A stretch of 64,000 bases of DNA from Oceanobacillus jordanicus (GTDB taxonomy: Bacteria; Bacillota; Bacilli; Bacillales; Amphibacillaceae): positions 310,001 to 374,000 of the forward strand of contig NZ_JAIFZM010000001.1 in NCBI RefSeq assembly GCF_022095695.1, given 5' to 3'. Below are positions 1-7,671 of the stretch, in pieces. The position numbers were made by a program, and so were the translations under genes. The notes under the pieces are model-generated. The model was not told the DNA's origin and made no database searches. It was given only the letters and a program-made list of their open reading frames with translations. Within the stretch, counting starts at the first letter, position 1. The number at the start of each line of letters is the position of its first letter.

Positions 1-423
1 CCAATCAGCTTCTGTCTCTACCATGCTGTATGTATCACCTATAGTGGCAGAACCCACAATGGCAAAGTCTGTACTTGGGCCTGAACGGATATAAACACTT
101 TGACCTGTTACCATAAGCTCTTGAGATTCATTTTTTGTAATGGTGTTCTCTTTTTTCTTGGTTAAATAATGTGCTGCAACCCATGCTTCCTCGCCATCAT
201 AATAGGTTTGTAGCCAGCCATAATGTTCATTAAAGGCAATTACCTGGTCTCCTTTATGTAATTTGCCGATTACAGGGCCCGTGCTAGATGGCTCACTTCT
301 TACGTTTAATACAATGTCGCCAACTTCATAGACGTCACCACTTTCTGCACTCCCTTGTTTTGGTAGGGAGATAAAGGTTCCGACTAAGACAATAAAAATA
401 ATAAGTGCTTTACTAATCTTCAT
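1..423 (-). CDS. Exported SH3b-domain wall protein (N-terminal part)
   Basis: The gene runs off the left edge, so only the first 141 codons are visible. ATG at 423 follows AAAGGAGG by a good distance. Residues 1-26 form a signal peptide ending in GSA. Residues about 32-90 form a bacterial SH3 domain (LNVRSEPSS, then GWLQTYY and AWVAAHYL), and a second one begins near 105 (VYIRSGPSTDFAIVG). Such paired SH3b domains usually bind peptidoglycan ahead of an N-acetylmuramoyl-L-alanine amidase or NlpC/P60 catalytic domain; the catalytic part is outside the window, so the enzyme type is unknown. Confidence 0.8.
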   Translation of the reverse strand, partial: MKISKALIIFIVLVGTFISLPKQGSAESGDVYEVGDIVLNVRSEPSSTGPVIGKLHKGDQVIAFNEHYGWLQTYYDGEEAWVAAHYLTKKKENTITKNESQELMVTGQSVYIRSGPSTDFAIVGSATIGDTYSMVETEADW

Positions 424-621
424 GATAGCCTCCTTTAATTGAATAACTTTATTATGGCATAGTATTTTCCTAGATTGCTAGAAATTAAACGTGCTTTATA
501 GAAAACAAATCGGAAGGACTAGAATATAGTAAGAAATGAGAAGGAAGCAGGAAAAGGAGGACCATTGTAGAATATGTTTAGGTAAGAAGAACTTTTAAAG
601 CGTGGAGAAACTACGAGAAAA

Positions 622-801
622 GTGATCAGAGACTTGTGGACACAACCACACTCCTATCTATTTTTAGGAGTTGTATTATATTTTACACCTGTAGGATTTG
701 GCTTTAAATTAGTGGTAATGGGAGCCCTGACTGTGTTGGGGCCATTAAATGTAGGTTACAACTACTACATGTGGAAAAAAAGAGAAGCGAAGGTAAACTA
801 A
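622..801 (+). CDS. Small hydrophobic protein, possibly a truncated remnant
   Basis: A 59-codon frame from GTG at 622 encodes a basic N-terminus, two hydrophobic stretches and a KKR tail, and ends just before a strong terminator. The same frame is open upstream only to a TAA at 583-585; three codons before that stop lies ATG 574, which has AGGAGG upstream at 555-560. The natural start thus seems cut by a stop at codon 4, so this may be a decayed gene or one starting at a poor GTG. The FKLVVMGALTVLGPL stretch vaguely recalls the C-terminus of MrpG/MnhG antiporter subunits, but that is a weak guess. Confidence 0.4.
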   Translation: MIRDLWTQPHSYLFLGVVLYFTPVGFGFKLVVMGALTVLGPLNVGYNYYMWKKREAKVN

Positions 802-832
802 AAACAGCTGTCCAAGCGGGCAGCTGTTTTAA
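800..832. terminator. Bidirectional intrinsic terminator
   Basis: AAAACAGCTG and CAGCTGTTTT form a perfect 10-bp stem with T-runs on both strands. It lies between the small plus-strand ORF and the convergent minus-strand reductase gene and can serve both. Confidence 0.85.
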
Positions 833-838
833 TAGAAA

Positions 839-1378
839 TTATTGAAGTTCGCTAATTAACGTTGAAGCAGCTTCCAGTGCACGGCGGTCATCTACTATCG
901 CTCCAGGCTTCCGGGCCTCTCCAATGACATAGCCTCCCACTTTTGTACCGTAGAATTGGCAGATGTATGTCAGTTGTTGTATAAGGGGCAAGCCTTTTAC
1001 AGTTGGTTGGTCCCCGCCAACAAGAATGAAGTAGGCTTTCTTTTTACCCAGTTCTTCTCGAAAGTGGGCGTAATTCGTATCCCTCATTACTTGGGACCAA
1101 CGATCAATAAATACTTTTAGTGGGCCGGCCATTCCATACCAGTAAATAGGGGTAGCAAAAACAATGATGTCATGTTCGAGCATTTGATCAACCAATTGTA
1201 AATGATCATCCTGTGTGTCGGGAAACCCTTCTGGTGAATGGCGTAAGTCTGTAATAGGCTGAATCTCATAATCCCTTAAATAGAAATGGGTGGCCTTATC
1301 CTTTGGTACGGCCTGATAAGCTAGATATTCCGTATTTCCTTTTTCTCTTGTGGAGCCGTGAAATACAGCGATCTTCAT
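839..1378 (-). CDS. Flavodoxin-fold NAD(P)H-dependent oxidoreductase
   Basis: A 179-residue flavodoxin-like protein. The FMN phosphate loop GSTREKGNT (8-16) and the flavin-contacting TPIYWYGMAGPLKVFIDR segment (76-93) are those of the NADPH-dependent FMN reductase / modulator of drug activity family, which reduces quinones, azo or nitro compounds through bound FMN. It has no signal peptide and should be cytoplasmic. The start ATG follows AAGGAGGGTA. It stands alone between a terminator and the ABC operon, so the context gives no substrate. Confidence 0.85.
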   Translation of the reverse strand: MKIAVFHGSTREKGNTEYLAYQAVPKDKATHFYLRDYEIQPITDLRHSPEGFPDTQDDHLQLVDQMLEHDIIVFATPIYWYGMAGPLKVFIDRWSQVMRDTNYAHFREELGKKKAYFILVGGDQPTVKGLPLIQQLTYICQFYGTKVGGYVIGEARKPGAIVDDRRALEAASTLISELQ

Positions 1379-1574
1379 TAAATACCCTCCTTGTTTTTCG
1401 AGCTTTGCTGCATACTATTGCTACCATAACAGTGGTTGGAGGATAAGTTTCATTCATTGAGGTATATAGTAGCGGTCTAATTAAGTTTATTCATCATAAT
1501 GTAATTTAGAAGTAAAGTTCTTTTCTAGTTAGGTTAAAAAAGTCCTATAATGGGAGTTGGAGTCGTGACCGTGG

Positions 1575-1616
1575 ATTTGAAAAACGGGAGAGGCTTCCCA
1601 CTCCCGTTTTTCAAAT
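1575..1616 (-). terminator. Terminator of the five-gene ABC operon
   Basis: ATTTGAAAAACGGGAG pairs perfectly with CTCCCGTTTTTCAAAT around a 10-nt loop, directly after the stop codon of the last gene. The A/T flanks make it usable in both directions. Confidence 0.85.
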
Positions 1617-2855
1617 TTAAGCTTTAAGCCATTTTATGATTTCCCCTGGGGTCGCATTTTTTCCGTACATCAGAATACCCACTTTGAATATTTTTCCTGC
1701 CAGCTTCATGAATGCCCAAACACTTATAGCAAGAATAGCTAAGGAGATTCCAATTTCAATCCATGGCCATTCTTCTAGTGTGGTTAAGCGAAGCAGCAGG
1801 ACTGCAGGCGATGTGAATGGAATATAGGTACCTATTTGGGCCATAAGTCCACTTGGGTCACTTAATACAGGCCCGATAAAGACAAATGGTAAAAACGGTA
1901 GCATCATGACAAAGCCTTGGAAGTTTCCTGCAGTTGTAACATCAGCCATCGTCGCTCCAATACCTACAAAGATAGAAGCGAATAGGAGATAGCCAAGAAT
2001 TGCAATAAGTAGATACAATGCAAGCTCTGGAACTAATAAATATTCTAGAAGCGGTTCATCTAGTCGCCACATAAAAACTGGCAATAGAAGTACTGTAGAG
2101 ACAAGCGTTTGAATGAGACCTAAAGCGAAATAACCGATAATCTTTCCCTGCATCAATTCAGTTGGCGTTAGCGAAGACAGAATGATCTCTGCGATCTTAT
2201 CTTTTTTCTCTTGGGAAGCACTTTGGAAAATAGCCATCCCTGTAAAGACAACGGATAATAGGACAAAGCCACCAAATATTCCAGGTACCAAGGTTTGTAA
2301 TGGATTTTCATCCATTCCTACTAAGCTACCTTCACTGGTCTCTGTAGCCGTGTCGTCACCAGCTTCTACGAATTGAACACCTTGGGAGATACCCTCAAAC
2401 TGGGACTCTGTTAATCCTAGTTCTTCTATTTGCTTCGCTTGAATAGGACTTGCTAAGACCTGAACCTCACTCATAAAGAAGGAGTCCATATCTTCGGACG
2501 TATAAACAGATAATGCTCCTTCTTCAAGGCCTTCCTGGTCCACGAACACATAGGCTGTTTCTTCACTGTTTTCTAGATCTTCTTGTGCTTCAGCCTCTGT
2601 TAAATCTGTTTGCATGAAGTCCCAACTAACACCTGTTTCTTCTAACGTACTTGCCATGTCGTCATATACACCAAGTTGGTCGTTAACAAATACCGTTGCC
2701 GAATCTGATGTTTCTTCCTCGGAATCATCAAAGAAGCTACTAATCACCATAAATCCGATTATAAGGAGTGGAGTTAACAATAGGCCAATAATATAAGATT
2801 TATTTTTCATGTTTCGCTTAATTTCCCATTTGGCGACTTTCATCGTGTTACGCAT
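1617..2855 (-). CDS. yhaP: ABC-2 type permease, YhaP/NatB-like
   Basis: About 412 residues. One membrane segment near the N-terminus is followed by a roughly 150-residue acidic extracellular region, then five or so membrane segments, the layout of ABC2_membrane_3 / NatB-type permeases. With the ATPase immediately upstream it matches the Bacillus YhaQ-YhaP pair, annotated as a Na+ or drug efflux ABC transporter; the substrate is not shown here. I start it at ATG 2855, which has AGGTGA five bases upstream and overlaps the end of yhaQ; a GTG nine bases earlier overlaps that ribosome binding site. Translational coupling is likely. Confidence 0.8.
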   Translation of the reverse strand: MRNTMKVAKWEIKRNMKNKSYIIGLLLTPLLIIGFMVISSFFDDSEEETSDSATVFVNDQLGVYDDMASTLEETGVSWDFMQTDLTEAEAQEDLENSEETAYVFVDQEGLEEGALSVYTSEDMDSFFMSEVQVLASPIQAKQIEELGLTESQFEGISQGVQFVEAGDDTATETSEGSLVGMDENPLQTLVPGIFGGFVLLSVVFTGMAIFQSASQEKKDKIAEIILSSLTPTELMQGKIIGYFALGLIQTLVSTVLLLPVFMWRLDEPLLEYLLVPELALYLLIAILGYLLFASIFVGIGATMADVTTAGNFQGFVMMLPFLPFVFIGPVLSDPSGLMAQIGTYIPFTSPAVLLLRLTTLEEWPWIEIGISLAILAISVWAFMKLAGKIFKVGILMYGKNATPGEIIKWLKA

Positions 2856-3786
2856 ACACTTCACCTGCTTTCTTTTCCTGTAAGAGGTTTTTATCTGATG
2901 CTATATCAATAAAGATCTCGTGTAAGGACACTCTGTTTATTTTTAGTTCAAGTATTTGTAGATCTTCTGGTAGCTGCTTAAGCCATTGATTTGGGTTAAC
3001 ATCTTTATCCAAATAGAGGATGGTACTTCCCTCATTTACTTCAATTCGCTGAACATCTGGTAGTAACTCTAATTGTTTAGGATCATTATTCCCATGAATG
3101 GTACATTTGAAGTTGGCATATTCTAGCTTCACATCGTCCATCGTCCCGTAAATAACCTTTTTTCCACGATGAATCATGAATAAACGATCAGCCATTTCTT
3201 CGACAAGGTTCATTTGGTGAGAAGATAGAAGTATAGCTGTTCCATTTTTTGCTAAATTGCGAATTTCATCTTTAAATAATTCCTGGCTAACAGGATCCAG
3301 CCCGGAGAATGGCTCATCTAAAATGAGTAGTTCTGGTTCATGAATTATCGAAGCAATAAACTGTACTTTTTGCCCCATACCTTTAGATAATTCCTCTACA
3401 GAAACCTTATCCTTTCCTTCCAAGTCGAACTTTTTTAAGTATTCAAGAGCTCTCGTACGCGCCTTATCTAGTGGATAATCTTTGAGGTCAGCCAAATATA
3501 GAAGAATATCCATTACCTTTACATTTTTATATAAACCACGTTCCTCGGGAAGGTAGCCGATTCGATGTCTTGGAATTTCCTTTCCATTGGTACTTTGAAA
3601 GTGAATACTTCCTTCATCTGGATACATGATTCCCATAATGTTACGTATGGTGGTAGACTTGCCGGCACCGTTAGGGCCTAAGATAGCCATGATTTCCCCT
3701 TTGTGTACATCAAAAGAGATGTTGGAAATTACTTGTTTGTCTTTAAAAGCCTTCCCCAAGTTTGAAACGGAGAGCATTTTATCCAT
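2848..3786 (-). CDS. yhaQ: ABC transporter ATPase, YhaQ/NatA-like
   Basis: A 312-residue single-domain ATPase. Walker A GPNGAGKST is at 37-45, the signature LSKGMGQK at 133-140 and Walker B LLILDEP at 153-159, with a switch histidine in LLSSHQM. The extra C-terminal domain of about 90 residues is typical of the NatA/EcsA-like export ATPases. It is the partner of the overlapping permease downstream. It belongs to the operon headed by the gene at 5808, so the GntR protein probably controls it as well. Confidence 0.85.
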   Translation of the reverse strand: MDKMLSVSNLGKAFKDKQVISNISFDVHKGEIMAILGPNGAGKSTTIRNIMGIMYPDEGSIHFQSTNGKEIPRHRIGYLPEERGLYKNVKVMDILLYLADLKDYPLDKARTRALEYLKKFDLEGKDKVSVEELSKGMGQKVQFIASIIHEPELLILDEPFSGLDPVSQELFKDEIRNLAKNGTAILLSSHQMNLVEEMADRLFMIHRGKKVIYGTMDDVKLEYANFKCTIHGNNDPKQLELLPDVQRIEVNEGSTILYLDKDVNPNQWLKQLPEDLQILELKINRVSLHEIFIDIASDKNLLQEKKAGEVYA

Positions 3787-3807
3787 GTTCCTCTTCCTTT
3801 CTTTTTC

Positions 3808-4659
3808 TTATTTATTTAGTAATAGGCTAAGGGATTCTTCAAGGTCCAACGTTTTCTGATTTACGCAATGGAGGTCATGTTCTCGCATGTATGCTTCCAT
3901 TGCTTCTGGTTTGCTTGTAATAAACTGGTTCCCTTCCCTGGAAACTTCGCCGGGTAGGGACTCTGTAGGTAATGCGTCCCTCATCCAGAATTGACAATAC
4001 ATATGTTGAATCGTTTCTTTTTCATAGGTCCCCATCCATTTTCCCTCTTGTAATACGCACAAGTAGTCAGCAAGTTTCATAATATCGTCAACTTGGTGTG
4101 TGCTCATGACAATGGCACGATCCCCTGATTCTATCCATTCTATAAGCAAATCAATAAACTTTTGCTTGGAGGGAATGTCCATAAACGCTGTTGGTTCATC
4201 AAGAAGTAGGATGGAGGTGTTTCTCGCAACAGTTAACGCAAGAATAAGTTTTTGTTGCATTCCTTGAGAGAGCTTTCCAAACCGCTTATTTAATGGGACA
4301 GAAAAGGCTTGAATAATATCGTTAAATTGCTGATCATCCCATGCCGGGTATAATGGTGCAATAAATTCTCTTAACGCTTTGCCAGAAAAGGCATCCCAAC
4401 CAATCATCGTTTGTGGCTGGTAGGCGATATGGGTTTTCCACTCTTCATTAAGACCGTTCACAAACATGTTGTGGATTTTAATATTGCCAGCATCTGCTTT
4501 AGCTTGATTCATCATCAACTTAAGGAGCGTACTTTTTCCAGAGCCATTCGTTCCTACTAATGCTGTTATTGTCCCGGCTTCAATCGCTAAACTTACTGGA
4601 CCAAGTTTGAATTCGTCCACATTTTTTTGTACCTGTTTTACTTCTGCTAATGCCTTCAT
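3808..4659 (-). CDS. ABC transporter ATPase, YtrB-like
   Basis: 283 residues with Walker A GTNGSGKST (36-44), signature LSQGMQQK (130-137) and Walker B LLLDEP (151-156). The C-terminus is longer than the bare ATPase domain. Its position directly after a YtrA-type GntR gene (2-bp gap) and close to a polytopic membrane protein matches ytrAB-type loci, where the ATPase pairs with ABC-2-like membrane subunits and the locus responds to cell-wall antibiotics. Its likely partner is the membrane protein at 5077-5808. Confidence 0.8.
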   Translation of the reverse strand: MKALAEVKQVQKNVDEFKLGPVSLAIEAGTITALVGTNGSGKSTLLKLMMNQAKADAGNIKIHNMFVNGLNEEWKTHIAYQPQTMIGWDAFSGKALREFIAPLYPAWDDQQFNDIIQAFSVPLNKRFGKLSQGMQQKLILALTVARNTSILLLDEPTAFMDIPSKQKFIDLLIEWIESGDRAIVMSTHQVDDIMKLADYLCVLQEGKWMGTYEKETIQHMYCQFWMRDALPTESLPGEVSREGNQFITSKPEAMEAYMREHDLHCVNQKTLDLEESLSLLLNK

Positions 4660-4661
4660 GT

Positions 4662-5060
4662 TTATGCATCTCCTTTAGGCTTGCGAGATTCTATAACTTC
4701 CGCGAATATTTCTTTCACTTGATCTACTGTATACTCGTAGCTGAGCGCGACATCTAAGGCACTTTCAAACGCCTGATAGACGGCTGTTACCTTAATCTGT
4801 TGTTTCTTTTCGTTGGCAACCTCTGCTACGAAGGTACCCTTGCCTTGTTCTGTCTGGATAAATCCTTGGTATTCCAAATTCTGATAGGCACGGCGAATCG
4901 TGATGACACTCGTCTCTAAATCCTTTGCCATAAGGCGAATGGAAGGAAGTGGAGACCCGGCCTTTAGATAACCACCAGCAATGAGCGCTTTTATTTGGTT
5001 CTCAATTTGATGATAAATTGGTTCACGAGAAGTTTTGGAAAGGCTTATTGGTAACTCCAT
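4662..5060 (-). CDS. GntR-family repressor, YtrA subfamily
   Basis: About 132 residues, the short length of the YtrA subfamily, which has the GntR winged helix (IYHQIENQIKALIAGGYL to GTFVAE) and only a short C-terminal dimerisation tail instead of an effector domain. I choose ATG 5060: it has AAGGAAGG nine bases upstream, whereas ATG 5069 touches that site. The gene is second in the operon and probably represses its own promoter through the palindrome at 5831-5856. Confidence 0.85.
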   Translation of the reverse strand: MELPISLSKTSREPIYHQIENQIKALIAGGYLKAGSPLPSIRLMAKDLETSVITIRRAYQNLEYQGFIQTEQGKGTFVAEVANEKKQQIKVTAVYQAFESALDVALSYEYTVDQVKEIFAEVIESRKPKGDA

Positions 5061-5076
5061 TGTAAACATCCTTCCT

Positions 5077-5808
5077 TTATAGATAGTCCTGTTTCCCTAT
5101 TCGTTTTTTCATGTAGGAAATCCAATATCCCATTGCCCCAACGGTAAGTAGTAATGCAACAGCTAGAGAGGCGACAGGTCCTTTTCCAATCGCTACTAAA
5201 CTCCAATAAACGGGACCTTCTCCTGTGCTGACATGCACAGTTGTAAGGATCGTGAATGAGCCAATGAGTAAAATTAAACTGGCAAAAATAGACCCAGCGA
5301 CTGTTGTAGTAAGCTTACTCGTATCCCCGGCGTCTGCTACTGGCAGGGCCGAGCCCAAAAATATGCCAATCAATAACCATAATGCCGCAAAAGCTAAATA
5401 TTCTTGTGTACTTAATACATTGGTAATTGGAGAAAAGATATAGAAGGCGATTAAGAAAAGCAGTTGATATGGTATAGAGTAAAAGAACTGAATGATAAAC
5501 CTGCTTTTCACCAACACAGAACGCTTTATAGGTAATGCCAGCTGCATCATTAAAATGGGTGATGCTAGGAGGACACCACTAACCTTTTGAATTTGAAATT
5601 CCTTTGGTTTTGCCCAAATAGCACCAACAGAAAATAAAAGTAGAAAAAAGAAATCATAACCAACGTACCCATTGTCCAAATAAGATGGCAATGTGGTAAT
5701 AAGGAATAGTGTTACGAACATCGTGAGCACAAATCCGTAGATAAAACTAAGTTTTGAAGCCTGTAGCTCAAGCTTAGCGAGCTGATAGGCTTGATTCCAT
5801 TCTGACAT
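5077..5808 (-). CDS. ABC-2-like membrane subunit, first gene of the operon
   Basis: 243 residues with about six hydrophobic segments and a short cytoplasmic N-terminus; no ATPase motifs. It lacks strong sequence landmarks, but its place ahead of ytrA- and ytrB-like genes makes it the membrane partner of the ATPase at 3808-4659. Ten bases or fewer separate it from the GntR gene. The promoter with the operator lies immediately upstream. Confidence 0.7.
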   Translation of the reverse strand: MSEWNQAYQLAKLELQASKLSFIYGFVLTMFVTLFLITTLPSYLDNGYVGYDFFFLLLFSVGAIWAKPKEFQIQKVSGVLLASPILMMQLALPIKRSVLVKSRFIIQFFYSIPYQLLFLIAFYIFSPITNVLSTQEYLAFAALWLLIGIFLGSALPVADAGDTSKLTTTVAGSIFASLILLIGSFTILTTVHVSTGEGPVYWSLVAIGKGPVASLAVALLLTVGAMGYWISYMKKRIGKQDYL

Positions 5809-5830
5809 AATCTCAACCCCTTAACTGTTA

Positions 5831-5856
5831 TACTGTATATATTTATATACACAGTA
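5831..5856 (-). promoter_or_regulatory. Palindromic operator, likely for the YtrA-type repressor
   Basis: The outer arms TACTGT and ACAGTA enclose GTATATATTTATATAC (5835-5850), itself a perfect 7-2-7 inverted repeat. It sits 20-50 bp upstream of the first operon gene. GntR/YtrA proteins bind AT-rich palindromes of this kind (family knowledge); the assignment to this regulator is inferred from linkage. Confidence 0.65.
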
Positions 5857-5902
5857 TATGTCTGTAGTAGATTAAAAGTCAAGGGTGTTTTGAAATAAAA
5901 CA

Positions 5903-6060
5903 GATGATGTGCATTTTATCTGGATTCTTCACTCGTTTTGCTCGTCATAGCCTCAATGATGTACAATCTGCCAAGGCATTTCTCTCGATTTGTCCGTCAT
6001 AGCCTTAATGATGTGCATTCTACCAGGGCCTTTCCCTCATTTTACACGTCATATTTTCAA
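5903..6060. repeat. Tandem repeat of exactly 52 bp, about three units
   Basis: CGTCAT recurs at 5943, 5995 and 6047, and TGATGT at 5905, 5957 and 6009, all 52 bp apart. The units are roughly 75-80 percent alike and the period is not a multiple of three, so it is unlikely to be coding. It fills much of the gap between the ABC operon promoter and doxX. Confidence 0.8.
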
Positions 6061-6105
6061 GATAAAACGCACCACGACACAGTTTTGCCACAACTTTATG
6101 TCTTA

Positions 6106-6207
6106 ATTGTGAAACAGTGAGCAATCACCTTTTTTTATTGGAAAATGATGCTAAGATATAAGTGTAAGAAGGAAACACACAATATATTGTGAAACAGTGA
6201 GCAATCA
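6106..6207 (+). promoter_or_regulatory. 22-bp direct repeat flanking the doxX promoter region
   Basis: An identical 22-mer beginning ATTGTGAAACAG and ending GAGCAATCA occurs at 6106-6127 and again at 6186-6207, exactly 80 bp apart. The second copy ends 13 bp before the doxX ribosome binding site; an AT-rich promoter-like stretch (TTGGAA at 6138) lies between them. Two operators flanking a promoter is the simplest reading. Confidence 0.55.
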
Positions 6208-6233
6208 TCTTAAATAAAAAGGAGTCGGTAAAA

Positions 6234-6749
6234 ATGATGAACAACTTTATTAGAAAAAGCAGTGTTGCAGCAGCTATTTTAGCGTTCTTGAGAGTGTATC
6301 TTGGATATCAATGGTTAACAGGTGGATGGGGAAAACTAACAGGTGGAGGATTTGATGCAACTGGGTTTATACAAGGTGCTATTAACAGTGCTGGTGGAGA
6401 TCACCCAGCTGTGCAAAGCTGGTGGGCCACTTTCCTAGAAACGGTTGCTCTTCCAAACGCAGGCTTATTCAGCTTCATGGTTATGTGGGGTGAGATTCTT
6501 GTAGGAGCAGCGTTGATTTTAGGAATCTTTACAAACTTTGCAGCATTAATGGCAATTACAATGAATTTCGCTTTCCTATTTAGTGGAACCGTAAGCACCA
6601 ATGCACAAATGGTTTTACTCACAGTATTTATTATAGCTGCAGGGTATAACGCCGGAAGATTTGGTGTAGACAGATGGGTTGTACCATTCTTGAAAAGTCA
6701 TAAGCCTCGTCGTAATAAGAAAGAGAAAAAAGAATTAGCTGTCGCGTAG
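6234..6749 (+). CDS. DoxX-family membrane protein
   Basis: 171 residues with four hydrophobic segments and a lysine/arginine-rich tail. The segments LAFLRVYLGYQWLTGGWGKL near the N-terminus and MWGEILVGAALILGIFTNFAA are typical of DoxX/DoxD (thiosulfate:quinone oxidoreductase small subunit-like) membrane proteins, which in Bacilli are often thiol- or quinone-stress genes. AAGGAG precedes the tandem ATG ATG start. A 22-bp direct repeat upstream suggests specific control. The downstream neighbour is superoxide dismutase, consistent with an oxidative-stress role, but this is inference. Confidence 0.8.
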   Translation: MMNNFIRKSSVAAAILAFLRVYLGYQWLTGGWGKLTGGGFDATGFIQGAINSAGGDHPAVQSWWATFLETVALPNAGLFSFMVMWGEILVGAALILGIFTNFAALMAITMNFAFLFSGTVSTNAQMVLLTVFIIAAGYNAGRFGVDRWVVPFLKSHKPRRNKKEKKELAVA

Positions 6750-6786
6750 TCAAAAAACGATAACAGTGTGAAGAGCGAGTAAATCG

Positions 6787-6816
6787 AAAAAAGCCCGGTT
6801 GAAACCCGGGCTTTGA
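6787..6816. terminator. Hairpin terminator after doxX
   Basis: AAAGCCCGG and CCCGGGCTTT form a GC-rich stem. The T-run is short on the plus strand and longer on the minus strand. Confidence 0.6.
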
Positions 6817-6901
6817 TGTGTCCGCCAATCAAAGCAGGACTTCTAACGTTTAAATGCTCCCTAAATGGAAATAAATAGGGCTATAACGAAGGAAGGGAGC
6901 A

Positions 6902-7513
6902 ATGAATGTGAAGAGAATGTACATATTTTCTGGTTTGACTTTTTTAGTCCTTCTCCTAACGGCGTGTGGTGGGGATGAGACCAAACACGAACAAGGCAGC
7001 AATAGCAATGAAAGCGATAAGAAGGAAAACAAGGAAACACAGGATGTCGCGAGTGTAGTTGAAGAAGAGGTGTTGGTTTCCCTTAAAGATGCTGCTGGAG
7101 ATGTGGTAGCAGTTGCGAACTTAACGCAAGAGGATGATTACGTGAAAATAAAATTGGAAGGGCAAGGACTTTCTCCTGGTGAACACGGGTTCCATATTCA
7201 TGAAACGGGGGAATGCAAGGCGCCAGACTTTACGTCAGCAGGGGGTCATTACAACCCAGAGGATACCAAGCATGGTATAGAGCATCAGGATGGATCGCAT
7301 GCTGGTGATTTGCGTAATATTGAAGTGGCAGAGGATGGAAGGGTAAATACAGAGATAATTGCAGAAAAGGTTACCCTAAAAAATGGGGAGCTGAATTCGG
7401 TTTTTAAAGAAAATGGTACAGCATTAGTTATCCATGCAGGAGCAGATGACTACGCTTCCCAGCCGTCAGGTGACGCAGGTGATCGAGTCGCGTGTGGCGT
7501 TATTGGCGGTTAA
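6902..7513 (+). CDS. sodC: Lipoprotein Cu/Zn superoxide dismutase
   Basis: 203 residues. A lipoprotein signal peptide ends at LLTAC (Cys22), followed by an acidic linker to about residue 55. The SOD fold shows the copper ligands His98 and His100 (GFHIH), the bridging His116, zinc ligands around His124, His133 and Asp136, and His178, plus the disulfide pair Cys105-Cys198. All metal ligands are kept, so an active enzyme is expected (Bacillus YojM, by contrast, lacks a full copper site). It would dismutate superoxide on the outer face of the membrane. GAAGGAAGGGAG precedes ATG; a terminator follows. Confidence 0.93.
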   Translation: MNVKRMYIFSGLTFLVLLLTACGGDETKHEQGSNSNESDKKENKETQDVASVVEEEVLVSLKDAAGDVVAVANLTQEDDYVKIKLEGQGLSPGEHGFHIHETGECKAPDFTSAGGHYNPEDTKHGIEHQDGSHAGDLRNIEVAEDGRVNTEIIAEKVTLKNGELNSVFKENGTALVIHAGADDYASQPSGDAGDRVACGVIGG

Positions 7514-7516
7514 GAT

Positions 7517-7543
7517 AAGCCCGGAGGATTCCGGGCTTTTTTA
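7517..7543 (+). terminator. Intrinsic terminator of sodC
   Basis: AAGCCCGG and CCGGGCTTTTTT form an 8-bp stem with a six-base loop and a T-run just after the stop codon. Confidence 0.9.
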
Positions 7544-7671
7544 GTGGGTGGATAATAGTATGTTTTCTATGTTTCTCACTTTTAAAATCCTATAGATACC
7601 GTCTATTCGTACCTTCCTTTTGCCGATCATCTCCTGTATACTATATTTCGAGTATCGAAGAAAGGGCGATC

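Noticed and set aside
5903-6060. CRISPR-like array
   Set aside because: The 52-bp units are contiguous and diverged, without unique spacers, and no cas gene is near.
5938-6120. 60-residue plus-strand frame over the tandem repeat
   Set aside because: The 52-bp period breaks the frame relation between units, and there is no ribosome binding site.
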